Source: Haloarcula rubripromontorii (GTDB taxonomy: Archaea > Halobacteriota > Halobacteria > Halobacteriales > Haloarculaceae). Taken from it: a stretch of DNA of 64,000 nt. A model generated the notes under the pieces. It made no database searches. It was not told the origin of the DNA and saw only the letters and a list, made by a program, of their open reading frames with translations. Position 1 is the first letter of the stretch. Every line of letters starts with the position of its first letter. The position numbers were made by a program, and so were the translations under genes. The DNA lies in NCBI RefSeq assembly GCF_001280425.1, contig NZ_LIUF01000002.1:1-64000 (forward strand). The letters are read 5' to 3'. This document shows, piece after piece, positions 37,801 through 46,202 of this stretch.

Positions 37801-38370
37801 CTAATACCGTGAGAAGTTCTCGTCGGGATAGACCCCTTCGTCAGTGATATCTACCACGTCTAGCGTCGCCAGTCGACTGAGGCGGTCTGCCGCGTCCCCT
37901 TTGTCAACGCCCAGTTCCACCGCCCGTGCCAGCACGCGGTCACGGCTGGGCACGGACTCGATGAAGCCGTCACTGTCTGTCTCTGTCTCCTCTGCGATGA
38001 TCGCCTTCAGGATGGCCCCGTGTTCCCGCTTCGACGGTGTGGTGCTGTCACCGGTCCAGTCCACGCTCAGTGTCCCATCTTCGTTGACGTGGGAGACGAC
38101 GAATCCGTCCGGCAGCGCTTCTGTCACCGCCGCCACCAGCGCCGCCCGGTCGAGGCGCGCCTCGAACCGGAAGCGCCTGCCATCTCTGGACTGCCCAAGG
38201 CCCCCGACATTCGTACCCGCTTTTGCTATCGCCTCCGAAACCGCGTCAGCAAGCCGCTCCTGTACTGACGCCGCGACGGCGTCCCGCTCCGCGCTGAGGG
38301 CCGTGAGTTCGTCGGTCAGGGTCGCATGGCGCTCCATCTGCTCGTGTGCTGACTTTTCTGTCATACCCAT
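37801..38370 (-). CDS. Hypothetical protein with N-terminal coiled coil
   Basis: 189 residues from ATG 38370 (ATG 38364 alternative). Residues 5-50 form a predicted coiled coil (HEQMERHATLTDELTALSAE). The middle is an alpha/beta domain (RFRFEARLDRAALVAAVTEA) and the C-terminus a helical, winged-helix-like tail (SRLATLDVVDITDEGVYPD). No family recognised. It is the last backbone gene before the integrated element. Confidence 0.6.
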   Translation of the reverse strand: MGMTEKSAHEQMERHATLTDELTALSAERDAVAASVQERLADAVSEAIAKAGTNVGGLGQSRDGRRFRFEARLDRAALVAAVTEALPDGFVVSHVNEDGTLSVDWTGDSTTPSKREHGAILKAIIAEETETDSDGFIESVPSRDRVLARAVELGVDKGDAADRLSRLATLDVVDITDEGVYPDENFSRY

Positions 38371-38503
38371 GCTACTCGTCGCCACGAACGTACCTGTTCC
38401 GGCGGCTGAGTCAAGCCAATAGGGCAACGCGGTGGTCGCTACGTAGTCACCGCATTCAGATCCGCTTGAAAGCGTTTTCACTGCCCACTTTGTCCGTAGA
38501 GAA

Positions 38504-38522
38504 ATGCCGCCTCCCGGATTTG
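38504..38522. repeat. att site, left copy
   Basis: 19 bp identical to 46500-46518. Beyond the core, the region to about 38575 still resembles a tRNA: CTGAGCTAAG (38565-38574), the complement of a tRNA A-box, sits 59 bp from the acceptor end, against 58 bp in the intact tRNA-Phe. Confidence 0.9.
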
Positions 38523-38577
38523 GCCCCTCGGGGCTGCTATTGCCCCTGAGTCAAGCTTTCCGGCCTGAGCTAAGCGA
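38504..38577 (-). pseudogene. tRNA-Phe-like remnant at the element's left end
   Basis: Read on the minus strand, the segment keeps the 5' CTTAGCTCAG (A-box) and the exact 17-nt 3' end of tRNA-Phe. The T-loop (GGGGCCAAATCC in place of CCGGTTCAAATCC), anticodon arm and 5' acceptor have diverged. It cannot fold as a normal tRNA. It may be a decayed full-length copy carried by the element. Confidence 0.55.
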
Positions 38578-38604
38578 CGTTTGGTGTTCTGCGGAGAGCA
38601 AACA

Positions 38605-39615
38605 ATGGAACTCGAACCTATCGCTCCCGCAGACGCAAAGGAAATGTTCCTCTCACATCGGCGTGACGAGGTTTCAGAAGCAACGTTGCAGGGCTATCAC
38701 TACCGCCTCAAACCATTCGTGAAGTGGTGTGAGCAAGAGGGCTTTGGGAATCTTAATGACCTGACGGCCCGCTCACTTCACGAATACCGCTTGTGGCGGA
38801 AGGAAGACGGAGACCTGAAGACGATTACCCTGAAGGGGCAGCTTTCGACTCTCCGTGTGTTCCTCAAGTTTCTCGAATCAATCGACGGAGCAGAACAGGG
38901 ACTACACGACAAGCTGCTCGTTCCCTCGGTCGAAGACGAGGAGGCTGTTAGCAACAGTATGCTTGAGGCTGAGCGGAGTGAACACATTCTCCGCTACCTC
39001 AGCAAGTACGAATACGCCTCGAAGCGCCACACGCTCTTTGCGGTGTTGTGGCACACCGGCTGTCGGATGGGTGCTGCCCACTCTATGGATGTTTCCGACT
39101 TCGACCGGGAGAGTCAAGCACTGAAAGTCCGGCATCGGCCCGACACCGGGACTCACCTGAAGAACAAGCAGGCTGGAGAGCGTATCTGTGCCCTCTCCGA
39201 AGAGGTGTGTGAGGTGCTGGAAGACTACATCAACGTGACCCGTGACGATGTGACCGACGACCACGGACGGGAACCTCTCTTCACGACGCAGTACGGACGG
39301 ATGCACAGGTCGAAGATTCGTGAGATGGTGTATGCTGTTTCCCGTCCCTGTGCCTACGGGAAGGAGTGTCCACACGGTCGAGAACCTGACTCGTGTGAGG
39401 CGGGGAACTACACGCAGGCAAGCAAGTGTCCGTCAAGCGTGTCTCCGCACGATATTCGACGTGGAGCTATCACCCATCTCCTCAGGAACGAGGTTCCCAA
39501 GCAGGTTGTATCCGACCGAGTGAACTCTTCGCCTGAAACGCTTGAGAAACATTACTCACAGTTGACCGAGGAGGAGAAGATGGAGCAACGAAGGGATTAC
39601 TTTGAGGATGTGTAA
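38605..39615 (+). CDS. int: Tyrosine integrase/recombinase
   Basis: 336 residues from ATG 38605. SAM-like N-domain (10-95). Catalytic residues: R154 in TGCRMGA, H282xxR285 in HDIRRG and nucleophile Y317 in LEKHYSQ. Between the first and second Arg boxes lies a Cys/His-rich insert (C249, C255, H257, C264, C275) that could bind zinc. It most likely catalyses insertion at tRNA-Phe, given its place 82 bp from the left att. The gene is intact and not interrupted by the att site, so it is not the SSV type. Confidence 0.92.
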   Translation: MELEPIAPADAKEMFLSHRRDEVSEATLQGYHYRLKPFVKWCEQEGFGNLNDLTARSLHEYRLWRKEDGDLKTITLKGQLSTLRVFLKFLESIDGAEQGLHDKLLVPSVEDEEAVSNSMLEAERSEHILRYLSKYEYASKRHTLFAVLWHTGCRMGAAHSMDVSDFDRESQALKVRHRPDTGTHLKNKQAGERICALSEEVCEVLEDYINVTRDDVTDDHGREPLFTTQYGRMHRSKIREMVYAVSRPCAYGKECPHGREPDSCEAGNYTQASKCPSSVSPHDIRRGAITHLLRNEVPKQVVSDRVNSSPETLEKHYSQLTEEEKMEQRRDYFEDV

Positions 39616-39648
39616 CCACTTGAGGAGATAAACACACCCTCCGCCTCA

Positions 39649-39660
39649 GGTTTCTAAACC
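39649..39660. terminator. Small hairpin after the integrase gene
   Basis: GGTTT and AAACC arms around CT, 34 bp after the integrase stop. A wider imperfect stem (CTTGAGG at 39619 with CCTCAGG at 39644) precedes it. Possible transcription end. The 238-bp gap to the next gene has no convincing gene. Confidence 0.35.
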
Positions 39661-39853
39661 ACCTGTCGTTAGATTTTGCAACCCCACGGAACTGAGCAAT
39701 AGCTATACGGAATAATCAGGGTACGGCGTAGCTGTACAATAACCTCCTTTGGTTCGTATTAGTCCTTGGTCACAAACAGGGGGAGCCTGTGTTCATTCCC
39801 GAAGAGTGTATGCACGGCTCAAGATTGCTTAATGACCTGCCTCCGTTAGAGTT

Positions 39854-41626
39854 TCAGAACTCGGGGAAGTCGAGCGAATCCGGCCACTCAAATTCGTCTT
39901 TTCGTTCAACGACTTTCTTCCCTCGACCGTCTTTTTTCTCACAGTCTGCAATACCGAGTACGTCCAGTAGCTCCATACGGTCCAGCACAGTGGGCTTAGA
40001 CGAAGAGACCTGTTCTGTTAGCTCAGGTCCCGAGAGGGAACCGTCGTTATCGGGATTTAGTACGGCTCGAACGACTGGACGACGCTCTTTTGGCATCGTA
40101 CTTAGAGCGATACGAGCGCACACGTCCATATCTTGTAGAGCGACCTGTGTTTCACCTCGTAGGAGCGCGTGTGCCTGTGCTATCTCCCAGAGCGCCGTTG
40201 AAACCCTGTATCCGCTGTCCTTTACGATTTCACCTGTTTCGGCAATTGGAGCACGACTGTGTTGAACGATGCGAGTGAGTACCTCCAAGATTTCCCGAAT
40301 CTCCTCAGTTGCAGAGCTATTCCATTCAACACTTCTGTAACCACCATACTGGTCCCAGATATGCGTCAGGAATTGATGCACTACCTCCTGACACCGCTTC
40401 ACTCGTTTGGTGTATGCGTCTTCCTCCGTCACCTCTTCTACAACCTGTCCAATGTTATTCGTGCCCGCCTTCTCGTGGAACACGAAACGGTTGCCAGTGT
40501 GTCCCATTGCGTTCCACGCCCGAGGTTGGAGCGGTGTGTTTGCCCCGAGAATCGCAAAGCGATAGTCCCCATCTTTGTATCCACGTTCTCCGTGTGTCCC
40601 ACTATCCGTCGTGTATCCGTCACCGTCCATTAGCCTTGCAAGCGTGGACATACGCTCCTCTATCGTATCTCTCCCACCAGAGAACCAGCTTGACATATCT
40701 CCTACCAAGAGAGTTTTGTGCTGTATTCGGGGAAGCAAGTCAACCTCTTCACGTAGCTGCTCCTCACTCAGGGAAGCATCGTGGCTTACAAACGAAGCGG
40801 GTGTTGCATCGTCACTCCGGTACACCAGCTCTTCCAGCCCTTCGAAGAAGCGTAGGACGGTAGTTTTTCCCGCCCCTGCTTCCCCGACAATCACCAGTCC
40901 GGTACTGTGCTGTGGGTCGCTAAGCAGTAACGTCGCCTGAACGGATAAGGCGGCTTCAGTCACATCCCACGTCTGTTTACCGAACTCTTCGAGAACTGTT
41001 TCCCTCACCTCGGAGAGAAGGTTCTCATCATCTAAGCCAGTGGTGTCACTACTATCACCGTCAGTGTGTTCGTCTGCTATGTACTCCTGATAAACCTCGT
41101 TCAAGACAGCTTCTCGCTCTTCGACGCTGGCAGGAGACCGCTCAAGCAGGTTACCGGTGATTGGCGACAGACGCTTGCTGTCAAACATCTCAACGCCGTT
41201 ACCTCGGCTCAACTCTTCAGGAACAGTCCCCTTTGCGAAGAGATAGATATTCTCTTTCTCGGGACCGTACTCTGCATATGTGTCGGCTTTCTCGATAATC
41301 TCCTCGGCCCACGATTCGGGTTCTCCGTCTGTAACCGCATCTTCCAACCAAATCCTAACAAGGGGGTCATCCTCGGTCACTGCGAAGCCGAGACCTTCGG
41401 CATCGGTAGCTGGTGCATCCGAGAGCGTCTTTGCCGTCTCGAATCCCACCAGCGTACTCGGGTCTGAGGGATTGGCCCGCTCTTCTGTTGTCGGATTGAT
41501 TGGGACGCTTTCTCCATCCTCTTTGGTGAGCCAACAGAACCATTGGTCACGCGATTTCAGTGCTTCGGGGATTTGCTTTCCAGTCTGTTCACTCTCTTTC
41601 TCTGCGGTTTCTGTGTTCGTACTCAT
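39854..41626 (-). CDS. PrimPol-like N-domain fused to AAA+ ATPase (probable replication protein)
   Basis: 590 residues. Residues 20-185 resemble the primase-polymerase domain of plasmid and virus replication proteins (QWFCWLTKEDGESVPINP, DPSTLVGFETA, GLGFAVTEDDP, VEMFD). The expected metal motif (D-x-D form) is replaced by I-W-L-E-D at 92-96. The usual S-G-x-G-x-H region reads PEKENIYLF with Y128 in place of His. The ATPase has Walker A GEAGAGKTT (248-256), Walker B-like LLVGD (306-310), and AILGANTPLQ as sensor region. The C-terminus is helical, possibly winged-helix. It is probably the element's initiator or helicase; primase activity is doubtful. Confidence 0.7.
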   Translation of the reverse strand: MSTNTETAEKESEQTGKQIPEALKSRDQWFCWLTKEDGESVPINPTTEERANPSDPSTLVGFETAKTLSDAPATDAEGLGFAVTEDDPLVRIWLEDAVTDGEPESWAEEIIEKADTYAEYGPEKENIYLFAKGTVPEELSRGNGVEMFDSKRLSPITGNLLERSPASVEEREAVLNEVYQEYIADEHTDGDSSDTTGLDDENLLSEVRETVLEEFGKQTWDVTEAALSVQATLLLSDPQHSTGLVIVGEAGAGKTTVLRFFEGLEELVYRSDDATPASFVSHDASLSEEQLREEVDLLPRIQHKTLLVGDMSSWFSGGRDTIEERMSTLARLMDGDGYTTDSGTHGERGYKDGDYRFAILGANTPLQPRAWNAMGHTGNRFVFHEKAGTNNIGQVVEEVTEEDAYTKRVKRCQEVVHQFLTHIWDQYGGYRSVEWNSSATEEIREILEVLTRIVQHSRAPIAETGEIVKDSGYRVSTALWEIAQAHALLRGETQVALQDMDVCARIALSTMPKERRPVVRAVLNPDNDGSLSGPELTEQVSSSKPTVLDRMELLDVLGIADCEKKDGRGKKVVERKDEFEWPDSLDFPEF

Positions 41627-41971
41627 TGTTGTCTCCTATGAGGCGAGACCCGCAGCTACTCGTCGGTAGTAGCCCTCCTCGAAGCTTTACCGGGTGCTGT
41701 CGAAGTGGCTAATATTCATCAGCTACTCGCAAACTCACTGTTCCGAGGTGCTGATAGCCACGTCTCTTCGGGGGGTTCGCCGTACTATATCATAGTGCCC
41801 TACCCACTTAATTCTTATCAATATTCTGACAGGGTAAAACTTGCATATAAACGTTTTTCCCGGACATAATTCACGGCTTCCTAAGTGATAGAATTGCTAT
41901 CTGCTGAGTACAAATATACTATTTTAAATACTACCTTTGAAGATTCTACGAATATTTGTGACGAATAGGCT
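41627..41971. other. AT-rich divergent intergenic region inside the element
   Basis: 345 bp without a convincing gene, between two divergent genes. Minus strand carries CGTTTATATGC (near 41848) as a likely box A for the PrimPol-like gene. Plus strand carries CTATTTTAAATAC (about 41925) for the winged-helix gene. The low GC and the neighbouring replication-like gene make it a candidate replication origin, but no iterons were seen. Confidence 0.45.
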
Positions 41972-42502
41972 ATGACCGGTGATACAGAAGCGGGACACCG
42001 TATACTTGAGATATTATATGAAGACCACTTTGGCGATGACGACACAAACCTATCCTCAGATGATATAGCTGGGACAATTGACGACGTTGATGAATCACAG
42101 GTAAATCAGATTCTTGGAAACTTGCATCAAGCAGAGTTAGTAGACAAAACCGGCACACCCAAACTCACTTCTGAAGGCATCAAAGTCGTTCTTGACCAGA
42201 AAGAGCGGGAGGAACGTCAAAATGAACGAGAAGAGCGAAAGGCAGAGAGAGCGGAAAGACAGGAAGACCGAAAGCGCGAGATTCGGATTAACAAGAGTGT
42301 AGCATATCTCACGATTGCACTTGTTCTCGCGGGCGGGTTTCAGGGTGTTGCACGAAATCTTGTGTACTTCTCTGAGTGGGAACGATTGATTTATTCTCTA
42401 ATTGGTGCAGCGGTTATATTTGGTCTCACGCTCCTTTTTCTACTGTATGTCAACTGGTGGGACGTAGAAGAGGAATCACAATCTCAATCACAGACACAGT
42501 AA
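41972..42502 (+). CDS. Winged-helix membrane protein
   Basis: 176 residues. A winged-helix domain (about 5-68: HRILEILYEDHF, IDDVDESQVNQILGNLHQAE, TPKLTSEGIKVVLDQ) and a highly charged coiled coil (70-105, repeated EER/KAERAERQEDRK) precede two hydrophobic helices (about 110-130 and 138-162). The tail is Gln/Ser-rich. It would sit in the membrane with the helix domain in the cytosol. It converges on the GmrSD-type gene, whose end is 11 bp away. No known family function. Confidence 0.65.
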   Translation: MTGDTEAGHRILEILYEDHFGDDDTNLSSDDIAGTIDDVDESQVNQILGNLHQAELVDKTGTPKLTSEGIKVVLDQKEREERQNEREERKAERAERQEDRKREIRINKSVAYLTIALVLAGGFQGVARNLVYFSEWERLIYSLIGAAVIFGLTLLFLLYVNWWDVEEESQSQSQTQ

Positions 42503-42512
42503 CAGAGGTATC

Positions 42513-44399
42513 TTAATCCATAGCTGCTTCAGAGGAAGCTGTGACGCCTTCGTCAGTCCCGAACTGTTCCTCAATCTCATCAGACATTTCAAGCAAACGC
42601 TTGGTAATCAGGTTTTCACGTTCATTTAGGAATTCCTCAAAATTCGCCACCTCATACAGTTCCTCATCATCAGGGATGTAGTGCCTCTCAGTCTGCGAAT
42701 CGTGACGTGACTCTAACCACTCTACATAATCAAGGTCGGACTTTTCGGAATTCTCGTCAGGTGTGAGGAATTGGAGGTTTAGTAAATTATCACGCAGATT
42801 CTCATAACGGCTGGCCCGAGCTAAATCCATCCCGTGTTCGTCAACAAGGTTCTCCTGTGAAAGTTGGCTTCGAGGGAAGATGTGGTCAACCTCGAAGGTC
42901 TCGTGTTGACTCGCTGGTTCGGGGAAGTACAGTAGCGAAAGGAAAACCTCCACTCGCTTATTCCCGTACTGAAGGTCTTGGACCATATCTCGCACTTCTT
43001 CTTCAAGGAAAGTGAGAGACTTACCATTAGAAAGAAGCGTGCTGTGCAATTCTTCTAATGGGAATGTTCCGTCAGGTGCTGACCGAATATCGTTCCTTAT
43101 GGCATTGATAAGCGTATATGGTGCAGAATGGTACACGCCTTTCAACAGTGTCGAACAGAGCCAATAGAATAGCTTTGTCCGGGTTTGTCTGCCGTCCTTC
43201 GCATCCCATCCGAGTTTGACGTTATCATTATTGTAGAAGAAGTAAACAATAGGTATGAGTGATACTGTTGAAGACACAGCGTGTCCGTCCAATCCGTAGC
43301 TCTCCACTAAGTCCAGTGTGTCGAAAAGTGCATCCTCAAAGTCCGGGTCTTGGAACACTTCTTTCATTTGCTGTAGATTTTTATCAGAGAAATTCTGTAT
43401 ATCGTATTTGCTGGAAAGTTCTGAGGCAGCAAGCAGATTCCGCAGAATGAATCCAATATCGAAATCAAAGCCAGCCTGTGCATCATAGCCGTTCAGCTTG
43501 TCAACAAGGGTAGTTATCTTCTTTCGAGCGTCAATTGAGTTAGCGCCCTCCGACCATTTCGCGGTAGCCATTGATAGAAGCATTTCCTCCTTGCCAAGCT
43601 GTGTTCCGCCTTCATTTGCCCGAATGAAAATGTCGAGAACGTTATCACTGTGTTTGCTGTCAAGCTCGTAATAGTTGATAGTGTCGCGCTCGTGGATAGC
43701 CCGCCACAATTCATTGAGATTCTGTTCTATGTATTTACGATTAATCGCACTGTGGCTAACACCAGCAGCTTCCAATTCGTCTTGAATTTCATCAACAAGC
43801 GCATAACGCTCGTCCTGAGTCTCTACATTCAGAATATCGCCCACTGGATACCAGTACTCTGAAGCAGAATGTGACGGGTCTGGTTGTTTGAAGTCCAAGA
43901 TATATTTCAGCTTTCGGTCATCTTCTGTGACTCTGGACGGGTCAGACAAGAGGTTGATGTAGAGCTTTTTTCGAGTCCACGATTCTGGCTTCTTTCGTAG
44001 CTGTCGGTAACCTCTATCCGTCAGACTTCCTTTAAGTCCGATATAGAACGTTGTTAGACGCTGCTGACCATCAAGAACAAGCGTCAATTTGTCCGGTAAA
44101 TCTGTCGCGAACTCGTCTCTGACTTTCGGATTTCGGAATCTTACGTCGTCAAACTCGTCTGGATACACACCTTCAGTTATGTAGTGTTGTACGAATTCAT
44201 ATTTAATCTGATTTTCTGCAAATTTCCCCCGAGCGTTCCAAAAGAGGAATGAGCCTATTGGGTATCCCCTGATGACTGAATCGAATAACTGAATCATCTG
44301 TTCTTTGTCCCAAACGAATTCCCGCTGAATCCCCGGCAAGAAGATTTGATTATTAATGTCGGGTATAACATTGGCTATTTTCTTAGATTGGTATGTCAT
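42513..44399 (-). CDS. GmrSD-family DUF262/DUF1524 nuclease
   Basis: 628 residues. N-terminal DUF262: LPGIQREFVWDKEQMIQLFD, GYPIGSFLFW, and the ParB-like nucleotide motif DGQQRLTTF (D110). C-terminal DUF1524 with HNH-type EVDHIFPRSQ (D505-H506) and NLRDNLLNLQFLTPDENSEK. Fused GmrSD proteins are type IV restriction enzymes that cut modified (glucosylated) DNA using NTP. Other DUF262-DUF1524 proteins act in different anti-phage systems. Here it is cargo of an integrated element, so it likely protects host or element from phage. Low GC, unlike the backbone. Confidence 0.85.
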   Translation of the reverse strand: MTYQSKKIANVIPDINNQIFLPGIQREFVWDKEQMIQLFDSVIRGYPIGSFLFWNARGKFAENQIKYEFVQHYITEGVYPDEFDDVRFRNPKVRDEFATDLPDKLTLVLDGQQRLTTFYIGLKGSLTDRGYRQLRKKPESWTRKKLYINLLSDPSRVTEDDRKLKYILDFKQPDPSHSASEYWYPVGDILNVETQDERYALVDEIQDELEAAGVSHSAINRKYIEQNLNELWRAIHERDTINYYELDSKHSDNVLDIFIRANEGGTQLGKEEMLLSMATAKWSEGANSIDARKKITTLVDKLNGYDAQAGFDFDIGFILRNLLAASELSSKYDIQNFSDKNLQQMKEVFQDPDFEDALFDTLDLVESYGLDGHAVSSTVSLIPIVYFFYNNDNVKLGWDAKDGRQTRTKLFYWLCSTLLKGVYHSAPYTLINAIRNDIRSAPDGTFPLEELHSTLLSNGKSLTFLEEEVRDMVQDLQYGNKRVEVFLSLLYFPEPASQHETFEVDHIFPRSQLSQENLVDEHGMDLARASRYENLRDNLLNLQFLTPDENSEKSDLDYVEWLESRHDSQTERHYIPDDEELYEVANFEEFLNERENLITKRLLEMSDEIEEQFGTDEGVTASSEAAMD

Positions 44400-44540
44400 A
44401 GCACACGTGTTATAGCGACAAATTGTAAAAGCTTATCATCGGGTTGTGGACTGACTACCGACTGTTTAGGATTATAACTCAGAGAAGTGAGTTTACGAAC
44501 GTCAATTGCTGCTTGCATATTCATATCCTTTGTCAGAAAT

Positions 44541-44554
44541 GTGCAATATTGCAC
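44541..44554. promoter_or_regulatory. Perfect 14-bp palindrome GTGCAATATTGCAC
   Basis: Fully symmetrical, 142 bp upstream of the GmrSD start and 330 bp before the PH-SHOCT gene. Typical size and AT centre of a dimeric repressor site. No partner copy was found in the element. Confidence 0.45.
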
Positions 44555-44664
44555 AGACGGAGGAGAAAAGACCCACTATATGACACGAATCTCCCTCTAA
44601 CGAAGAATTTAGAAAATGCAATCAGAACTGCTCGAAAAGGTTTGAATCTCGTTAAGTTTCCTTG

Positions 44665-44826
44665 GCCCACAAAAGTCGGTCGTAGAGACAACAGTACACA
44701 AGCAATAGACCACTCTACGTGGATTCAGTATACAGCTGCCTTCTCCGAAGGCGAGTAAACACACTCCTTCCCCAGAGAGCATCAGAAGGAAACCGTAGGG
44801 GAGTGTGTTCACTTTCCTTTACGAAC
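44665..44826. repeat. Stem-loop repeat R1 (upstream of PH-SHOCT gene)
   Basis: Direct partner of R2. The well-conserved core is 44727-44826; a looser part begins at GCCCAC...GTCGGTCG (44665-44682). It contains hairpin GCCTTC-TCC-GAAGGC (44738-44752) and a large stem AACACACTCC (44758-44767) with GGAGTGTGTT (44800-44809). A CACTTTCCTTT run follows. Confidence 0.85.
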
Positions 44827-44870
44827 AGTCACCCAACCAATTTGTATACGTGTTCTCATAACACACGATT

Positions 44871-46025
44871 ATGGGACTATTCAGTAGCGGGCCGGACAAA
44901 GAGACACAGGAGTTAATTGATGCTGCGAACGGTGATTCCGTTACAGCCGATAAGCTGACGAAAGCAGAGACTGGTCGGATGGCGTGGGACCGGCTGAATG
45001 ATGGGCCACTAATTGACCACCTTTCGGATGACGAGCAGCCCCACTATATATTCTCTCAGCAAAGCAAATCTGGGGTCCGAGTTTCAGATGGAGAGAGTAT
45101 CCAGCCGGATGGGAAGTACCGGACGATGATGGCTGTAACTGATGACCGCGTTTTGTTCACTGCTGGCGGGGACACTGGAGACTCTACGCTCTCTATAGAT
45201 TCCGAGTCAATAACGGATATAGAAGCACGGAGTGGCCCAGAGAAGAGTGATGGAAGTGGGAAGGTCACTGTGTCCCTGAACACGGAAGACACGTCGATTA
45301 CCTTTCCAATAAAGACCGCAGGCTCAGTAAACTTGGCAGATGTACATTCTGACGGCGACGAGGTACAGGAAGCAGTTGATTACATTTCCTCACAGGCAGC
45401 CGCAGATGTAGACCGGACAGAGAAAGAGAAGTCGTCTATCCGTAGTGCCCGAAGACGAATCTCAGACGAAGAGAGTGGGGATTACGTCACGCCCGAGCGG
45501 GTGAATAAGGTGAAAGACATTCTCGATAGCGGTGAGGAGGTTTACTATCTGACCCGAGGCTCAACGGTCGATGTTGAAGGGTCATCAGCAGGAGAATCAC
45601 TGTGGGGAGATGACAGAAGTCGGAAAACCGGAACGAAAGGATACGTGAGGGCCGTAATCACGGACAAAAGGGTAGCAGTAAAGATACCACAGATAACTGG
45701 GAATGACGAGCGTTCTGTGCCCTACGAGAGCATTACAAGTGTGGACTTGGATACCGGTTTGGTCAACAAGCGCCTTTCTCTACAAACACCGGGGCAGACG
45801 TATCACATCGAAGCTCACGACCCCGGAAAAGACGAGGTACGGCGAGCGGTCAAATTCATTCGGAGCAAGATTGCCGAGTCGAACGAGGATACAGTCGTTG
45901 TTGAAGACTCCTCCGAACCGGACCCTACGGAACAATTGAAGAACCTCAAAGAACTCCACGAAGAGGGTGTACTGACTGACGAGGAATTTGAGGAGAAGAA
46001 ATCAGACCTGCTTGACAAAATATGA
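44871..46025 (+). CDS. Two-PH-domain protein with C-terminal SHOCT motif
   Basis: 384 residues, no membrane helix. Two bacterial PH-like domains (YokE-type): about 60-170 (TMMAVTDDRVLFTAG) and about 210-330 (RAVITDKRVAVKIPQITG). SHOCT motif at 353-384 (LKNLKELHEEGVLTDEEFEE). PH-SHOCT proteins recur in archaeal and bacterial accessory regions with unknown function; they probably form oligomers. The gene is boxed by repeats R1 and R2, suggesting a cassette. Confidence 0.75.
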   Translation: MGLFSSGPDKETQELIDAANGDSVTADKLTKAETGRMAWDRLNDGPLIDHLSDDEQPHYIFSQQSKSGVRVSDGESIQPDGKYRTMMAVTDDRVLFTAGGDTGDSTLSIDSESITDIEARSGPEKSDGSGKVTVSLNTEDTSITFPIKTAGSVNLADVHSDGDEVQEAVDYISSQAAADVDRTEKEKSSIRSARRRISDEESGDYVTPERVNKVKDILDSGEEVYYLTRGSTVDVEGSSAGESLWGDDRSRKTGTKGYVRAVITDKRVAVKIPQITGNDERSVPYESITSVDLDTGLVNKRLSLQTPGQTYHIEAHDPGKDEVRRAVKFIRSKIAESNEDTVVVEDSSEPDPTEQLKNLKELHEEGVLTDEEFEEKKSDLLDKI

Positions 46026-46043
46026 GTTTCGTAAAAACTCCTC

Positions 46044-46202
46044 AGCCCACGTCGGTCGGCTGTTGAGTCAGAGTCTTCGGGGGCAGTCTATTGTCAATGA
46101 AGTAGTATACGGTTGCCTTCTCCGAAGGCGAGTAAACACACTCCTCCCCAAAGAGCTTCAGCAGCAAATCGGAGGGGAGTGTGTTCACTTTCCTTTACGA
46201 AC
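46044..46202. repeat. Stem-loop repeat R2 (downstream of PH-SHOCT gene)
   Basis: Direct copy of R1 in the same orientation, core 46104-46202. It keeps the GCCTTC-TCC-GAAGGC hairpin and the AACACACTCC (46135-46144) / GGAGTGTGTT (46176-46185) stem. The loop sequence differs while the stems are unchanged, which points to selection for structure. It begins 18 bp after the PH-SHOCT stop. Confidence 0.85.

Larger units (their letters stand above)
44400..44870. other. Intergenic region upstream of GmrSD and PH-SHOCT genes
   Basis: 471 bp, AT-rich. It holds an ACACGTGT palindrome near the GmrSD start (44403-44410), a perfect 14-bp palindrome at 44541-44554, and repeat copy R1 (44665-44826). No convincing gene. 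Confidence 0.55.
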
